Assembly (NCBI RefSeq): GCF_965656765.1
Contig: NZ_CBFHLV010000010.1
Coordinates: forward strand, 5,014 to 69,013
DNA length: 64,000 nt
Origin: Marivita sp965656765
GTDB taxonomy: Bacteria; Pseudomonadota; Alphaproteobacteria; Rhodobacterales; Rhodobacteraceae
Direction of reading: 5' to 3'
Positions 24,179 through 33,745 of this stretch are shown in pieces (position 1 is the first letter of the stretch; each line of letters begins with the position of its first letter). Below the pieces are notes generated by a model that worked only from the letters and a program-made list of their open reading frames with translations, was not told the origin of the DNA and searched no databases. Made by a program: the position numbers and the translations under genes.

Positions 24179-26476
24179 ATGACCTTATTCGACCGTACCG
24201 CGCTCATCCCACGTCGCACGATGTCGACGCATACCATTCTATTGGCCTTTACGGCCATAAGTGGAACCTTGGCGGCTTTGGCACCGCATCCAGCAACAGC
24301 CACCGGCTTTACTGCGGCAGCTTTTGCGTTTGGCGTGTCATTGGTTTGGGTTACTTTGCTGACGCTCTGGCGCAAGGTAAAATTTAAAAATTCCATAAAT
24401 AATATGGCGTTATTAGTTGAACATGATGCGTCATGCTGCCTGATTTCCGATCTTGATGGTGGGATTCTGCACACCAACAGGGCCGCCAGTCAAACTCTTC
24501 AGGCAACGCAAGGCCAAACATTGCGCCAGATCGTAGGTGCACATGTGGCAGACGCATCGGGCCTGATCCACCGTGTGCAAAGCGTTGCATTGGCTGACGG
24601 AATCTCTTCGGAAAAGGTCGTTTTGCCTGACCGGCATCTAAGGATGTCCGCACATCAGCTTGGACCAGCAGCACTTTTGTGGCGTTTGGAGCTGTTTGAC
24701 GCAAAGGATGAATGCCAAATCCAATACCCCGCCCTGACCATTGGTCGGGCCGGGACCGTTCTTTGGATGAACGCCGCCGCGCGGGAACTGGCCGGTGGAC
24801 GTGTGCGCAGCTTGGGCGATCTGATTGCCGACTCGCCTCTGCGTTCCGGGCAGTTGCACCAGATCCGGAGCAACGAACAGACCAAGGGTTTCATCGTCAA
24901 TGTTCACCCGGCAGGCGTAGGCCGGGAAGAGGTTGTTTTGATCCCCCAAGCTTTGCCAAAGGTCGAAAGCACAGACACCGGTTTTGAGGAATTGCCTGTG
25001 CCATTGCTTAAGGTGTCACCCCAAGGCGAAATCGCCAATGCAAATCGCTGCGCCCGCGACCTGCTGCATGCCCGCGGCGACGGCGATCGATGTCTGTCTG
25101 ACCTGATGGAAGGCTTAGGGCGGTCCATTCCAGATTGGTTGACAGACGCAGCAGCAGGCAAGGGGTTGGGGCGATCCGAATTCTTGCGCCTGACACGGCC
25201 CGAACAGGATGTATTTGTGCAAGTCACGCTGACCCGTGTGGTCGAAGATGGTAAGGTTTTGTTGGTTGCGGTCCTGAATGATGCAACTGAGCTGAAAAGC
25301 CTTGAGGCGCAATTCGTCCAAAGCCAGAAAATGCAGGCGATTGGCCAGCTAGCCGGTGGCGTGGCGCATGATTTTAACAATCTTTTAACCGCGATTTCAG
25401 GCCATTGCGATCTGTTGTTGCTGCGACATGATCAGGGCGACCCAGAATATGGTGATCTTATTCAAATCCACCAGAACGCCAATCGGGCGGCCGGATTGGT
25501 GGGGCAATTGCTGGCGTTTTCACGTAAACAGACCCTGCGCCCCGAACGGCTCGAATTGCGCGATATCCTGTCCGATCTAACACATCTTTTGAACCGCCTC
25601 GTTGGTGAAAAAGTGGCACTGGACCTGCGGCAAAATGTTGGCCTGCCCCCCATTCGTGCCGACAAGCGGCAGTTGGAGCAGGTGATTATGAATCTCGTGG
25701 TCAATGCCCGTGATGCAATGACCAAGGGAGGGATAATCCTGATCGAAACAGATGAGCGCCATTTGGACAGCCCCATGAAAAACGGGCGCGCCAAGGTGCC
25801 TGCGGGAAATTACGTGGTGGTCCGTGTGCAGGATGATGGAACCGGTATAGCGCCAGACAAGCTCGAAAAAGTGTTCGAACCGTTCTACACCACCAAACGC
25901 ACGGGCGAAGGTACCGGTCTTGGCCTGTCGACGGTGTATGGAATCGTCAAGCAAACCGGCGGCTTTATTTTTGTCGACAGTACGCCGGGCAAGGGCAGCG
26001 TTTTTACCTTAATGTTCCCGGTCTGTGATGACCCGGTGGATGACATCCCGATCGCAGTTGAACCGCCCAAAGTGACAACAACACGCGTTGGCGATGGTGT
26101 GGTTCTTTTGGTCGAAGATGAGGCCCCAGTCAGGGCCTTCGCCTCTCGCGCGTTGGCGCATCGGGGATTCAAGGTGATTGAGGCAAGCAACGCAGAAGAT
26201 GCGCTAGAAATGTTAAAAGACAGCAACCTCAAGGTGGATGTTTTTGTCACGGACGTGGTGATGCCCGGCCTTGACGGTCCCAGCTGGGTGCGTAAAGCCC
26301 GTGACATGCGGCCAGACGTGCCCGTGGTTTTCATGTCGGGTTATGCCGAGGACGTCTTCAAATCCCAAGGCGCGCGGATCAAATCATCGGCCTTTTTGGC
26401 CAAGCCATTTTCATTGGTCGAACTGACTTCAATCGTGAACCAACAACTGACGATCAATGCCCAAGCGGCGCCTTGA
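24179..26476 (+). CDS. cckA: Hybrid sensor histidine kinase CckA
   Basis: A 765-residue hybrid kinase, the head of the CckA-ChpT-CtrA phosphorelay that in Rhodobacterales influences motility, gene-transfer agents and cell-cycle functions. Two N-terminal transmembrane helices (about 10-28 and 35-58) are followed by PAS-like regions. The phosphoacceptor His, about residue 397, lies in GGVAHDFNNLLTAISGH. The ATPase has NLVVNARDAM, DDGTGI and GTGLGLSTVYG. A receiver domain from about residue 642 has phospho-Asp near 690 in VTDVVMPGLDG. The start is ATG 24179 after AAAGG; a TTG eight codons upstream is possible. Confidence 0.93.
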   Translation: MTLFDRTALIPRRTMSTHTILLAFTAISGTLAALAPHPATATGFTAAAFAFGVSLVWVTLLTLWRKVKFKNSINNMALLVEHDASCCLISDLDGGILHTNRAASQTLQATQGQTLRQIVGAHVADASGLIHRVQSVALADGISSEKVVLPDRHLRMSAHQLGPAALLWRLELFDAKDECQIQYPALTIGRAGTVLWMNAAARELAGGRVRSLGDLIADSPLRSGQLHQIRSNEQTKGFIVNVHPAGVGREEVVLIPQALPKVESTDTGFEELPVPLLKVSPQGEIANANRCARDLLHARGDGDRCLSDLMEGLGRSIPDWLTDAAAGKGLGRSEFLRLTRPEQDVFVQVTLTRVVEDGKVLLVAVLNDATELKSLEAQFVQSQKMQAIGQLAGGVAHDFNNLLTAISGHCDLLLLRHDQGDPEYGDLIQIHQNANRAAGLVGQLLAFSRKQTLRPERLELRDILSDLTHLLNRLVGEKVALDLRQNVGLPPIRADKRQLEQVIMNLVVNARDAMTKGGIILIETDERHLDSPMKNGRAKVPAGNYVVVRVQDDGTGIAPDKLEKVFEPFYTTKRTGEGTGLGLSTVYGIVKQTGGFIFVDSTPGKGSVFTLMFPVCDDPVDDIPIAVEPPKVTTTRVGDGVVLLVEDEAPVRAFASRALAHRGFKVIEASNAEDALEMLKDSNLKVDVFVTDVVMPGLDGPSWVRKARDMRPDVPVVFMSGYAEDVFKSQGARIKSSAFLAKPFSLVELTSIVNQQLTINAQAAP

Positions 26477-26486
26477 TGCTACCGGG

Positions 26487-27092
26487 TCACGAACCGCGAA
26501 CTGGAATTGAGTCCCAAAGCGCGAATTCATCAGAGCGCACCTTGCGAACCAACGCCTCAACTCCGGGCGAGATTTCAAGTGGCAAGCTGGGAGACACGTT
26601 GGCTGTCGGGATTTCGGGCAAATCACCTAGACGGTTTTTTAGAAATGTCTGAAATCCAGCCTGATCCTCGTAGCGGAAAAAATGAGTGACGGCTGTTCCA
26701 TTGGGGCGCGCTTCGACAAACTTCGCTTGCGACCCGACTTTGGCATAAGCGGGAGGATCGCCTTCGCAACAAGCCTCAAGAAAGGTATCAAAACGCACGC
26801 CTTTTGTTGACGCCGGACGCCCATCAAGGGCAGGTCGCTGGCGATAACGATACCAACTGCCCAGCCAACTCAGCGGCTCTCGGATCACCGCGACCAATTC
26901 AAGATTGGGCGCGCCCATTTTGTCGAACATCGGACGGAAGAATCGATTGTAACGATATACCGGCGCATGTTTGAGTTCGGGAGGGTCGGTGACCACCATC
27001 GATGCCCTTGGCCCCAAAGCTTGCGTATAGGCATGTGTGCCGGTTTTCGGGACCGACAAAAGCACCAAACCTTCCTTCCAAAACACCAACAT
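26487..27092 (-). CDS. Sulfotransferase-like protein
   Basis: A 201-residue P-loop protein resembling sulfotransferase-family proteins, which use PAPS. LLSVPKTGTHAYTQAL near the N-terminus resembles the 5'-phosphosulfate loop, and VAVIREPLSWLGSWYRYRQ resembles the 3'-phosphate motif with its Arg and Ser. The FRYEDQAGFQTFLKNRLG segment is a common late motif in this group. Sulfated product and acceptor are unknown. Start choice is uncertain: 27092 has GGAG eight bases upstream, but 27098 and 27131 are in frame. It is convergent with cckA and 10 bp from it. Confidence 0.68.
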   Translation of the reverse strand: MLVFWKEGLVLLSVPKTGTHAYTQALGPRASMVVTDPPELKHAPVYRYNRFFRPMFDKMGAPNLELVAVIREPLSWLGSWYRYRQRPALDGRPASTKGVRFDTFLEACCEGDPPAYAKVGSQAKFVEARPNGTAVTHFFRYEDQAGFQTFLKNRLGDLPEIPTANVSPSLPLEISPGVEALVRKVRSDEFALWDSIPVRGS

Positions 27093-27207
27093 ACGCATCG
27101 CTCCGGTCACGTTTGAGCGTTCATAAACCACTCCCTAACCAAAGCGCGCAACAGTGGTTGTGAAAATAATTCTTGAAATGTTCACCTTTTGGCCTCACAA
27201 CAAATGA

Positions 27208-27222
27208 GAACAAGAAGCGAAC
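27208..27222 (+). promoter_or_regulatory. LexA (SOS) box upstream of recA
   Basis: GAAC-AAGAAGC-GAAC matches the alphaproteobacterial SOS operator GTTC-N7-GTTC read on the other strand. It lies 51 bp before the recA ATG, a usual position for LexA repression. Confidence 0.8.
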
Positions 27223-27273
27223 AAAAGCAGCAATTGCCGCCCTTCATCGGGTGTGGAATAAGGATCAAAAGCA

Positions 27274-28353
27274 ATGGCAACGGCAGATCTTCTTACCATG
27301 GACAGCAAGCGGGACGCGAACAAACAAAAAGCCCTTGATTCGGCGCTGGCGCAGATCGAACGCCAGTTTGGCAAGGGTTCGATCATGAAGCTTGGTGGCG
27401 AAAACGCCATGCGCGACATCGAATCGACATCGACCGGATCACTGGGGCTCGACATTGCCCTTGGCATTGGCGGCCTGCCCAAGGGCCGAATTATCGAAAT
27501 TTACGGCCCAGAAAGTTCGGGCAAAACCACGTTGACCCTGCATTCGGTGGCGGAAGAGCAGAAAAAGGGCGGCGTTTGCGCGTTTGTTGACGCAGAACAC
27601 GCGCTTGATCCGCAATATGCCAAAAAGCTTGGTGTTGATCTGGACGAATTGCTGATTTCGCAACCTGACACGGGCGAACAAGCACTTGAGATTGTGGATA
27701 CTTTGGTGCGCTCTGGTGCAGTGAGCCTTGTTGTTGTTGACTCGGTCGCTGCCCTAACACCGAAATCCGAACTTGAAGGCGATATGGGTGACAGCAGTGT
27801 CGGTGTTCATGCGCGTTTGATGAGCCAGGCAATGCGCAAATTGACCAGCTCAATCTCGCGGTCGAACTGCATGGTGATCTTCATCAACCAAATCCGGATG
27901 AAAATTGGTGTGATGTTTGGCAGCCCTGAAACCACCACTGGCGGCAACGCACTTAAATTTTACAGCTCAGTTCGTCTGGACATTCGCCGCATCGGCGCCG
28001 TCAAAGACCGGGACGAGGTTGTTGGCAATGCGACGCGCGTGAAAGTGGTCAAGAACAAGGTCGCACCACCGTTCAAGCAGGTGGAATTTGACATCATGTA
28101 TGGTGAAGGCATCTCAAAAACCGGGGAACTGATCGACCTTGGCGTCAAAGCTGGCGTTGTCGAAAAATCTGGCGCTTGGTATTCCTACGGTGACGAACGG
28201 ATTGGGCAGGGCCGCGAGAACGTTAAAACTTTCCTCAAGGAAAACGCTGCCATGGCGCTCGAGATTGAAGATAAAATTCGCGCAGCACACGGATTGGATT
28301 TTGACATGATAGGGTCGGACGAAGGGTCTGAGGACGACATCGTCGAATCGTGA
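27274..28353 (+). CDS. recA: Recombinase A
   Basis: A 359-residue RecA, forming ATP-dependent filaments on single-stranded DNA for strand exchange and stimulating LexA self-cleavage. Walker A is GPESSGKTT, Walker B LVVVDSVAAL, the DNA-binding loop region follows RKLTSSISRSNC, and the C-terminus is acidic (GSDEGSEDDIVES). The length is typical. The start at 27274 is preceded by AAGGAT. An SOS box lies upstream and a GC hairpin with T-rich tail downstream, so the gene is probably a single-gene, DNA-damage-induced unit. Confidence 0.97.
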   Translation: MATADLLTMDSKRDANKQKALDSALAQIERQFGKGSIMKLGGENAMRDIESTSTGSLGLDIALGIGGLPKGRIIEIYGPESSGKTTLTLHSVAEEQKKGGVCAFVDAEHALDPQYAKKLGVDLDELLISQPDTGEQALEIVDTLVRSGAVSLVVVDSVAALTPKSELEGDMGDSSVGVHARLMSQAMRKLTSSISRSNCMVIFINQIRMKIGVMFGSPETTTGGNALKFYSSVRLDIRRIGAVKDRDEVVGNATRVKVVKNKVAPPFKQVEFDIMYGEGISKTGELIDLGVKAGVVEKSGAWYSYGDERIGQGRENVKTFLKENAAMALEIEDKIRAAHGLDFDMIGSDEGSEDDIVES

Positions 28354-28418
28354 ACAGATGCAGATGGCGACTGACAAAGCGCCCTTGGTTCAAACATGGA
28401 TCCAAGAATACTCGGAAG

Positions 28419-28452
28419 CAGGGTGGCGGATGCGCCGCCCTGTTTCCGTTTT
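28419..28452 (+). terminator. Terminator-like hairpin after recA
   Basis: CAGGGTGGCG / CGCCGCCCTG with loop GATG and one T-G pair, followed by TTTCCGTTTT. It separates recA from alaS. Confidence 0.6.
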
Positions 28453-28547
28453 GACGTGACCTCTGCGGTGGACAGCCCCTCTGGCAAGGGCTATTTCAGG
28501 CCGAACGAGAAATGCCGCCTCAGAACACCTTCCAAGTCAGGTCACAC

Positions 28548-31223
28548 ATGCCCACGTTGAACGATATCCGCTCCACTTTTCTGAGCTACTTTGAAAAACA
28601 GGGACACGAGGTGGTGGCGTCAAGCCCACTTGTGCCGCGAAACGATCCGACCTTGATGTTTGCGAACTCGGGTATGGTGCAATTTAAGAACCTGTTCACC
28701 GGCGTCGAAAATCGCGATTACAAACGCGCGACAACAGCGCAAAAATGTGTTCGCGCGGGTGGGAAGCACAATGACTTGGACAATGTCGGCTACACCGCGC
28801 GGCACCATACTTTCTTTGAAATGCTGGGGAATTTCAGCTTTGGCGATTATTTCAAGGAAGAGGCAATTCCCTTTGCGTGGGAGTTGATCACCAAACAATT
28901 CGGCATTCCGGCAGAGCGGCTGTATGTCACCATCTACCATACGGATGATGAAGCGTTCGAGATCTGGAAAAAGGTCGGCGTGCCCGAAAGCCGGATCATC
29001 CGTATCGCCACTTCGGACAATTTCTGGCAGATGGGGCCAACCGGTCCTTGCGGACCGTGTACCGAGATTTTCTATGATCACGGCGACCACATCTGGGGCG
29101 GCCCTCCGGGCAGCCCGGAGGAAGATGGTGATCGGTTCATCGAAATCTGGAACATCGTTTTCATGCAGAACGAGCAGTTCGAAGACGGTTCCATGAAAGC
29201 GCTCGACATGCAGTCGATCGACACCGGCATGGGGCTGGAGCGGATTGGCGCGCTTTTGCAGGGCAGCCACGACAATTATGACACCGACACGATGCGCGCG
29301 CTGATCGAAGCGTCGGCTGATGTGACGTCGTCTGACCCCGATGGTCCGGGCAAAACGCATCATCGTGTGATCGCGGATCACTTGCGGTCAACCTCGTTCC
29401 TGATTGCCGATGGAATCATGCCGTCTAATGACGGGCGTGGATATGTGCTGCGCCGCATCATGCGCCGCGCGATGCGACACGCGCACTTGTTGGGCTCGCA
29501 GGATCCGGTCATGCACCGCCTGGTGCCTGCACTGGTCCGTCAGATGGGGGCGGCCTATCCCGAATTGCCGCGCGCGCAGGCTTTGATCGAAGAGACTTTG
29601 CGCCTTGAAGAGACACGTTTCAAGCAGACGCTTGATCGTGGGTTGAAGCTGTTGGATGACGAATTGGCCGGTTTGGGCGGTGAGGCGCCGCTTCCCGGCG
29701 CTGCCGCGTTCAAACTGTATGACACGTATGGTTTCCCGCTCGACCTGACGCAGGATGCATTGCGCGAAAAGGGCCGAACGGTGGACACCGACGGGTTCGA
29801 TGCAGCGATGGCCGAACAGAAAGCCAAGGCGCGGGCGGCATGGTCCGGCACGGGTGAATCAGCCGACCTCGCGATCTGGTTTGATCTGGCGGAAACGCAT
29901 GGTGCAACAGATTTCCTTGGCTACGATACGGAAAGCGCCGAAGGTCAGATGCTTGCCTTGATCAAAGACGGCGGAGTTGTTGATACGTTGTCCGAAGGTG
30001 ATAGCGGTTGGGTTGTTCTGAACCAGACGCCGTTCTATGGCGAATCCGGTGGTCAGGTAGGTGACACCGGATGGCTGCGTCGACTTGAGAACGAAGACGA
30101 TCTGGCCGAAGTGCGCGATACTCAGCGCATGGGTGACGGTAAGGTGTTCGCGCATCACGTCACGATCAAAAGCGGCACGTTCACCAAAGGCGAAGCAGTG
30201 CAGCTTGAGGTGGATCACACCCGCCGCACATCGATCCGGGCCAACCATTCGGCAACGCACCTTTTGCACGAGGCGCTGCACCGGGCGCTTGGCGATCACG
30301 TTGCACAGCGCGGATCACTGAACGCGCCGGATCGGTTGCGCTTTGACTTTAGCCATGGCAAGGCGTTGACGCTTGATGAATTGAAGCAGGTCGAGGTCGA
30401 GGTGAACGCCTATATCCGTCAGAACGCTGCGGTTGAGACGCGGATCATGACGCCCGAGGACGCGCGCGCATTGGGTGCGCAGGCCTTGTTCGGCGAAAAA
30501 TACGGAGACGAAGTTCGCGTTGTTTCAATGGGCGAACAATCCGGTTCGGGCAAAGGCACCAATGGCAACACCTATTCGTTGGAATTGTGCGGTGGTACTC
30601 ATGTGCGGCGCACGGGCGACATCGGTGTGTTCGTGACTTTGGGCGACAGCGCGTCAAGCGCCGGGGTCCGGCGGATCGAAGCGCTGACAGGGGCGGATGC
30701 GTTCCGTTACCTGTCCGAGCAGGACCACCGCTTGGCCGAAGTGGCGCTGGAGTTGAAGGCGCAAGCAACGGATGTGCCCGCGCGGGTCAAGTCGCTTTTG
30801 GATGAACGCAAGGCACTGTCAAACGAAGTGGCGCAGTTGCGGCGCGAATTGGCGATGGCCGGTGGGGCCGGCCAAGGTGGCGGTGCTGAAGCGCGCGAGA
30901 TTAACGGCGTGAAGTTTTTGGCACAAGTGTTGTCCGGCGTGTCGGGCAAAGACCTGCCACCGTTGATTGATGAGCATAAACAAAGACTTGGATCTGGTGC
31001 CGTTCTATTGATCGCGGACACAGGTGGTAAGGCGGCGGTTGCGGCGGGTGTCACATCAGACCTGACAGGTAGCGTTTCGGCGGTTGATCTGGTTAAAGCG
31101 GCCGTGCCAGAGTTAGGTGGCAAGGGCGGCGGTGGCCGTCCGGACATGGCGCAAGGGGGCGGCGCGTCGGCAGAGAACGCCGATGCAGCCATCAAAGCCG
31201 CTGAAGCCGTTTTGGGAGGATAG
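28548..31223 (+). CDS. alaS: Alanyl-tRNA synthetase
   Basis: An 891-residue class II synthetase charging tRNA-Ala. The N-terminal catalytic core has LNDIRSTFLSYFEKQGH, ARHHTFFEMLGNFSFGDY and the TGPCGPCTEIFYD segment. The editing domain carries zinc-binding HSATHLLH with the later CGGTH motif. The C-terminal region has a coiled segment (LDERKALSNEVAQLRREL) and a Gly-rich DHHA1-type end (GGKGGGGRPDMAQGGG). The ATG at 28548 begins the conserved sequence; a 12-codon extension upstream does not. It is followed after 3 bp by a DUF1330 gene. Confidence 0.97.
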   Translation: MPTLNDIRSTFLSYFEKQGHEVVASSPLVPRNDPTLMFANSGMVQFKNLFTGVENRDYKRATTAQKCVRAGGKHNDLDNVGYTARHHTFFEMLGNFSFGDYFKEEAIPFAWELITKQFGIPAERLYVTIYHTDDEAFEIWKKVGVPESRIIRIATSDNFWQMGPTGPCGPCTEIFYDHGDHIWGGPPGSPEEDGDRFIEIWNIVFMQNEQFEDGSMKALDMQSIDTGMGLERIGALLQGSHDNYDTDTMRALIEASADVTSSDPDGPGKTHHRVIADHLRSTSFLIADGIMPSNDGRGYVLRRIMRRAMRHAHLLGSQDPVMHRLVPALVRQMGAAYPELPRAQALIEETLRLEETRFKQTLDRGLKLLDDELAGLGGEAPLPGAAAFKLYDTYGFPLDLTQDALREKGRTVDTDGFDAAMAEQKAKARAAWSGTGESADLAIWFDLAETHGATDFLGYDTESAEGQMLALIKDGGVVDTLSEGDSGWVVLNQTPFYGESGGQVGDTGWLRRLENEDDLAEVRDTQRMGDGKVFAHHVTIKSGTFTKGEAVQLEVDHTRRTSIRANHSATHLLHEALHRALGDHVAQRGSLNAPDRLRFDFSHGKALTLDELKQVEVEVNAYIRQNAAVETRIMTPEDARALGAQALFGEKYGDEVRVVSMGEQSGSGKGTNGNTYSLELCGGTHVRRTGDIGVFVTLGDSASSAGVRRIEALTGADAFRYLSEQDHRLAEVALELKAQATDVPARVKSLLDERKALSNEVAQLRRELAMAGGAGQGGGAEAREINGVKFLAQVLSGVSGKDLPPLIDEHKQRLGSGAVLLIADTGGKAAVAAGVTSDLTGSVSAVDLVKAAVPELGGKGGGGRPDMAQGGGASAENADAAIKAAEAVLGG

Positions 31224-31226
31224 ACC

Positions 31227-31514
31227 ATGCCTGCACTCTGGATCGCCCATGTCACGGTGAACGACCCCGATGCCTATGCGAAATACGCGGAATTGGCAGG
31301 ACCTGCGATTGCGCAACACGGCGGCCAATTCATTGCCCGTGGTGGTCGCTATGTTCAGCTTGAGGGGCAGGAACGGCCGCGCAATGTCGTGGCTAAATTC
31401 CCCTCAATCGAAGACGCCGAGGCCTGTTACAACAGTCCGGAATATCAGCGCGCGCTTGACCATGCGCGGGGCGCATCCGAGCGAGAATTGCTGATTGTCG
31501 AAACCACCGAATAA
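31227..31514 (+). CDS. DUF1330 domain protein
   Basis: A 95-residue ferredoxin-like alpha/beta protein of the DUF1330 family, related to dimeric alpha-beta-barrel proteins. The family pattern includes ALWIAHVTVNDPDAYAKYAEL, the Gly-rich FIARGGRYVQLEG and VVAKFPSIEDAEACYNSPEYQ. The function is unknown. It sits 3 bp after alaS, so it is probably co-transcribed and perhaps translationally coupled, and a strong bidirectional hairpin follows. Confidence 0.85.
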   Translation: MPALWIAHVTVNDPDAYAKYAELAGPAIAQHGGQFIARGGRYVQLEGQERPRNVVAKFPSIEDAEACYNSPEYQRALDHARGASERELLIVETTE

Positions 31515-31519
31515 TTGAA

Positions 31520-31550
31520 AAGCGGCGCTCCCGTTTTGGATGCGCCGCTT
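31520..31550. terminator. Hairpin between DUF1330 and typA genes
   Basis: AAGCGGCGC / GCGCCGCTT form a perfect 9-bp stem with a 13-nt loop containing GTTTTGG. It starts 6 nt after the DUF1330 stop and could serve both converging genes, although the T-tracts are short. Confidence 0.6.
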
Positions 31551-31603
31551 ATTGAGCCTTAGTAGGCTGTCTTCGCGATTAAGGCCGCTAGGCCTAACGA
31601 GTG

Positions 31604-33427
31604 TTACGATCCGCTTTTCGACATCCGCTTGCGTTCGTGCGGGTCAAGGTAACGTTTGCGCAGGCGGATCGCGTTTGGCGTCACTTCGACCAGTTCGTCG
31701 TCGTTGATATAGGCAATTGCTTCTTCCAGCGACAAGGTGATCGGAGTGGTCAGGCGAACCGCATCGTCGGTGCCAGAGGCGCGGACGTTGGTCAGCTTCT
31801 TACCTTTGAGTGGGTTCACCTCAAGATCATTTTCACGGCTGTGTTCGCCAATGATCATGCCGGTATAGATAGCTTCTTGTGCGCCGATCATCATCTTGCC
31901 CCGATCTTCGAGGTTCCAAAGCGCATAGGCCACGGAGGTGCCGTTCTCCATCGAGATCAGAACGCCTGCGCGACGACCAGGCATTGAGCCTTTGTGCGGG
32001 GTCCAGCCGTGGAATACGCGGTTCAATACACCTGTGCCGCGCGTATCAGTGAGGAATTCACCGTGATAACCGATCAGGCCGCGCGACGGCACATGAGCGA
32101 TGATGCGTGTCTTGCCCGCACCGGCGGGCCGCATTTCGACCAATTCACCTTTGCGCGCGCCGGTCAGCTTTTCGATGACCGCACCAGAATAGTCGTCATC
32201 CACATCAATCGTGGCCTCTTCGACCGGCTCAAGCATCTTGCCGTCATCGCCTTCTTTCATGATCACCTGCGGGCGCGAAATCGACAACTCGAACCCTTCG
32301 CGGCGCATGTTTTCGATCAAAACCCCCATCTGGAGTTCGCCACGTCCCGACACCTCAAAGGCTTCGCCGCCGGGTGTATCCTTGATCTTGATCGCGACGT
32401 TGGATTCAGCTTCTTTCATCAGGCGATCACGGATCACGCGCGACTGCACCTTTTTACCGTCACGGCCCGCAAGCGGGCTGTCATTAATGCCGAAGGTCAC
32501 TGTGATGGTCGGCGGATCAATCGGCTGTGCCTCAAGCGGTTCCTCCACAGCCAGGGCACAGATTGTGTCGGCCACGGTCGCTTTGGACATTCCCGCGATG
32601 CTGACGATGTCGCCCGCCATAGCTTCATCGATGTCCTGCGGACCAAGGCCACGGAACGCCTGAATTTTGGTGACGCGGAACTGTTCGATCTTCTGACCCA
32701 CACGGCTGAGCGCCTGAACTGTGGCTCCGACCTTGAGGCGGCCAGTCTCTACGCGGCCCGTGAGAATGCGACCGACAAACGGGTCGGCGCCAAGCGTGGT
32801 CGCCAACATACGGAAGTCTTCGTTCTGGTGTTTGATCTGCTTGGGGGCAGGGACGTGATCGACCACAAGCTTAAACAACGCGTCAAGATCCTTGCGCGGA
32901 CCATCCAGTTCGGCATCAGCCCAGCCCGAGCGTCCAGACGCATAGAGATGCGGGAAATCCAGCTGGTCCTCGTTGGCGTCAAGAGTGGCAAACAGATCAA
33001 AGCATTCGTCAAGCGCGCGATCGGGTTCCGCGTCCGGCTTGTCGACCTTGTTCAGCACCACGATCGGGCGCAGGCCAAGGGCAAGGGCCTTAGATGTCAC
33101 GAACTTGGTTTGTGGCATCGGACCTTCAGCAGCGTCGACCAGAAGGACAACACCATCGACCATCGACAAGATGCGTTCGACTTCGCCACCAAAGTCGGCG
33201 TGCCCGGGCGTGTCCACGATGTTGATCCGCGTACCCTTCCATTCGACGCTAGTCGGTTTGGCAAAGATCGTGATGCCGCGCTCGCGTTCGAGGTCGTTGC
33301 TGTCCATGGCGCGTTCGGCCACAGCTTGATTGGCCCGGAACGCACCGGATTGTTTAAGAAGCTCGTCAACAAGCGTGGTTTTACCGTGGTCAACGTGAGC
33401 GATGATCGCAATATTGCGAAGGTCCAT
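31604..33427 (-). CDS. typA: Ribosome-associated GTPase TypA/BipA
   Basis: A 607-residue translational GTPase related to EF-G that binds the ribosome and aids large-subunit assembly and stress adaptation. G motifs are AHVDHGKTT, switch region RERGITIFAK, DTPGHADFGGEV and NKVDKPDA. The middle domains contain GRILTGRVETGRLKVG, and the BipA-specific C-terminal domain includes SRGLIGYHGEFLTDTRGTG. The ATG at 33427 (MDLRNIAIIAH) is the standard start; the upstream in-frame extension is not homologous. The antisense strand is open over most of the gene but shows no family similarity. Confidence 0.96.
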   Translation of the reverse strand: MDLRNIAIIAHVDHGKTTLVDELLKQSGAFRANQAVAERAMDSNDLERERGITIFAKPTSVEWKGTRINIVDTPGHADFGGEVERILSMVDGVVLLVDAAEGPMPQTKFVTSKALALGLRPIVVLNKVDKPDAEPDRALDECFDLFATLDANEDQLDFPHLYASGRSGWADAELDGPRKDLDALFKLVVDHVPAPKQIKHQNEDFRMLATTLGADPFVGRILTGRVETGRLKVGATVQALSRVGQKIEQFRVTKIQAFRGLGPQDIDEAMAGDIVSIAGMSKATVADTICALAVEEPLEAQPIDPPTITVTFGINDSPLAGRDGKKVQSRVIRDRLMKEAESNVAIKIKDTPGGEAFEVSGRGELQMGVLIENMRREGFELSISRPQVIMKEGDDGKMLEPVEEATIDVDDDYSGAVIEKLTGARKGELVEMRPAGAGKTRIIAHVPSRGLIGYHGEFLTDTRGTGVLNRVFHGWTPHKGSMPGRRAGVLISMENGTSVAYALWNLEDRGKMMIGAQEAIYTGMIIGEHSRENDLEVNPLKGKKLTNVRASGTDDAVRLTTPITLSLEEAIAYINDDELVEVTPNAIRLRKRYLDPHERKRMSKSGS

Positions 33428-33745
33428 GTCTTTATCTCGTGCAGGGATGAGTTGCGCGGGGGTTACAAGGCTAGGTGGCAGAACACCAGCAAAAAAGCCG
33501 TAGCACATAGGTGTTGCCGCTTAGGCACCACAGGTGCCTCACGACAGCGTGACAGGGAACCGGCAATAAAGCACTGATGCCACACCCTTTTTGGGCGGGG
33601 AATGGCTGGAATTCCGGGTGTTTCGAGAAACTCCTGCCACCGTCATTGAAACGCATTCATGAGTGCCGACGTTGAAACAACAGCGCGGCGGGCAGGAATT
33701 TTGCGTGTCGTGACGACTGAGGCAAACCGAGAGAAAGGAAATCTC
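33428..33745. other. 318-bp divergent intergenic region, typA / outer-membrane protein
   Basis: No gene is seen. It holds a hairpin AGGCACC-ACA-GGTGCCT at 33523-33539 and two copies of TTGAAAC near 33646 and 33682. The 12-mer TGAAACGCATTC occurs at 33647 and again exactly 100 bp later over the start of the next gene. Confidence 0.5.

Noticed and set aside
26477..27273. Sulfotransferase-like gene as part of a SOS operon with recA
   Set aside because: It is on the opposite strand and has no GAAC-N7-GAAC site oriented to its own start other than the shared gap; the box is closer to recA.
28354..28547. Regulatory leader for alaS
   Set aside because: The hairpin there fits a recA terminator; no T-box-like features are seen, and T-boxes are not expected in this group.
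31994..33577. A 527-codon open frame antisense to typA
   Set aside because: It mirrors typA codons, has no recognisable family sequence, and typA is certain on the other strand. The same reasoning removes the long antisense frames over ctaA/trmJ, the activase-like gene and icd.
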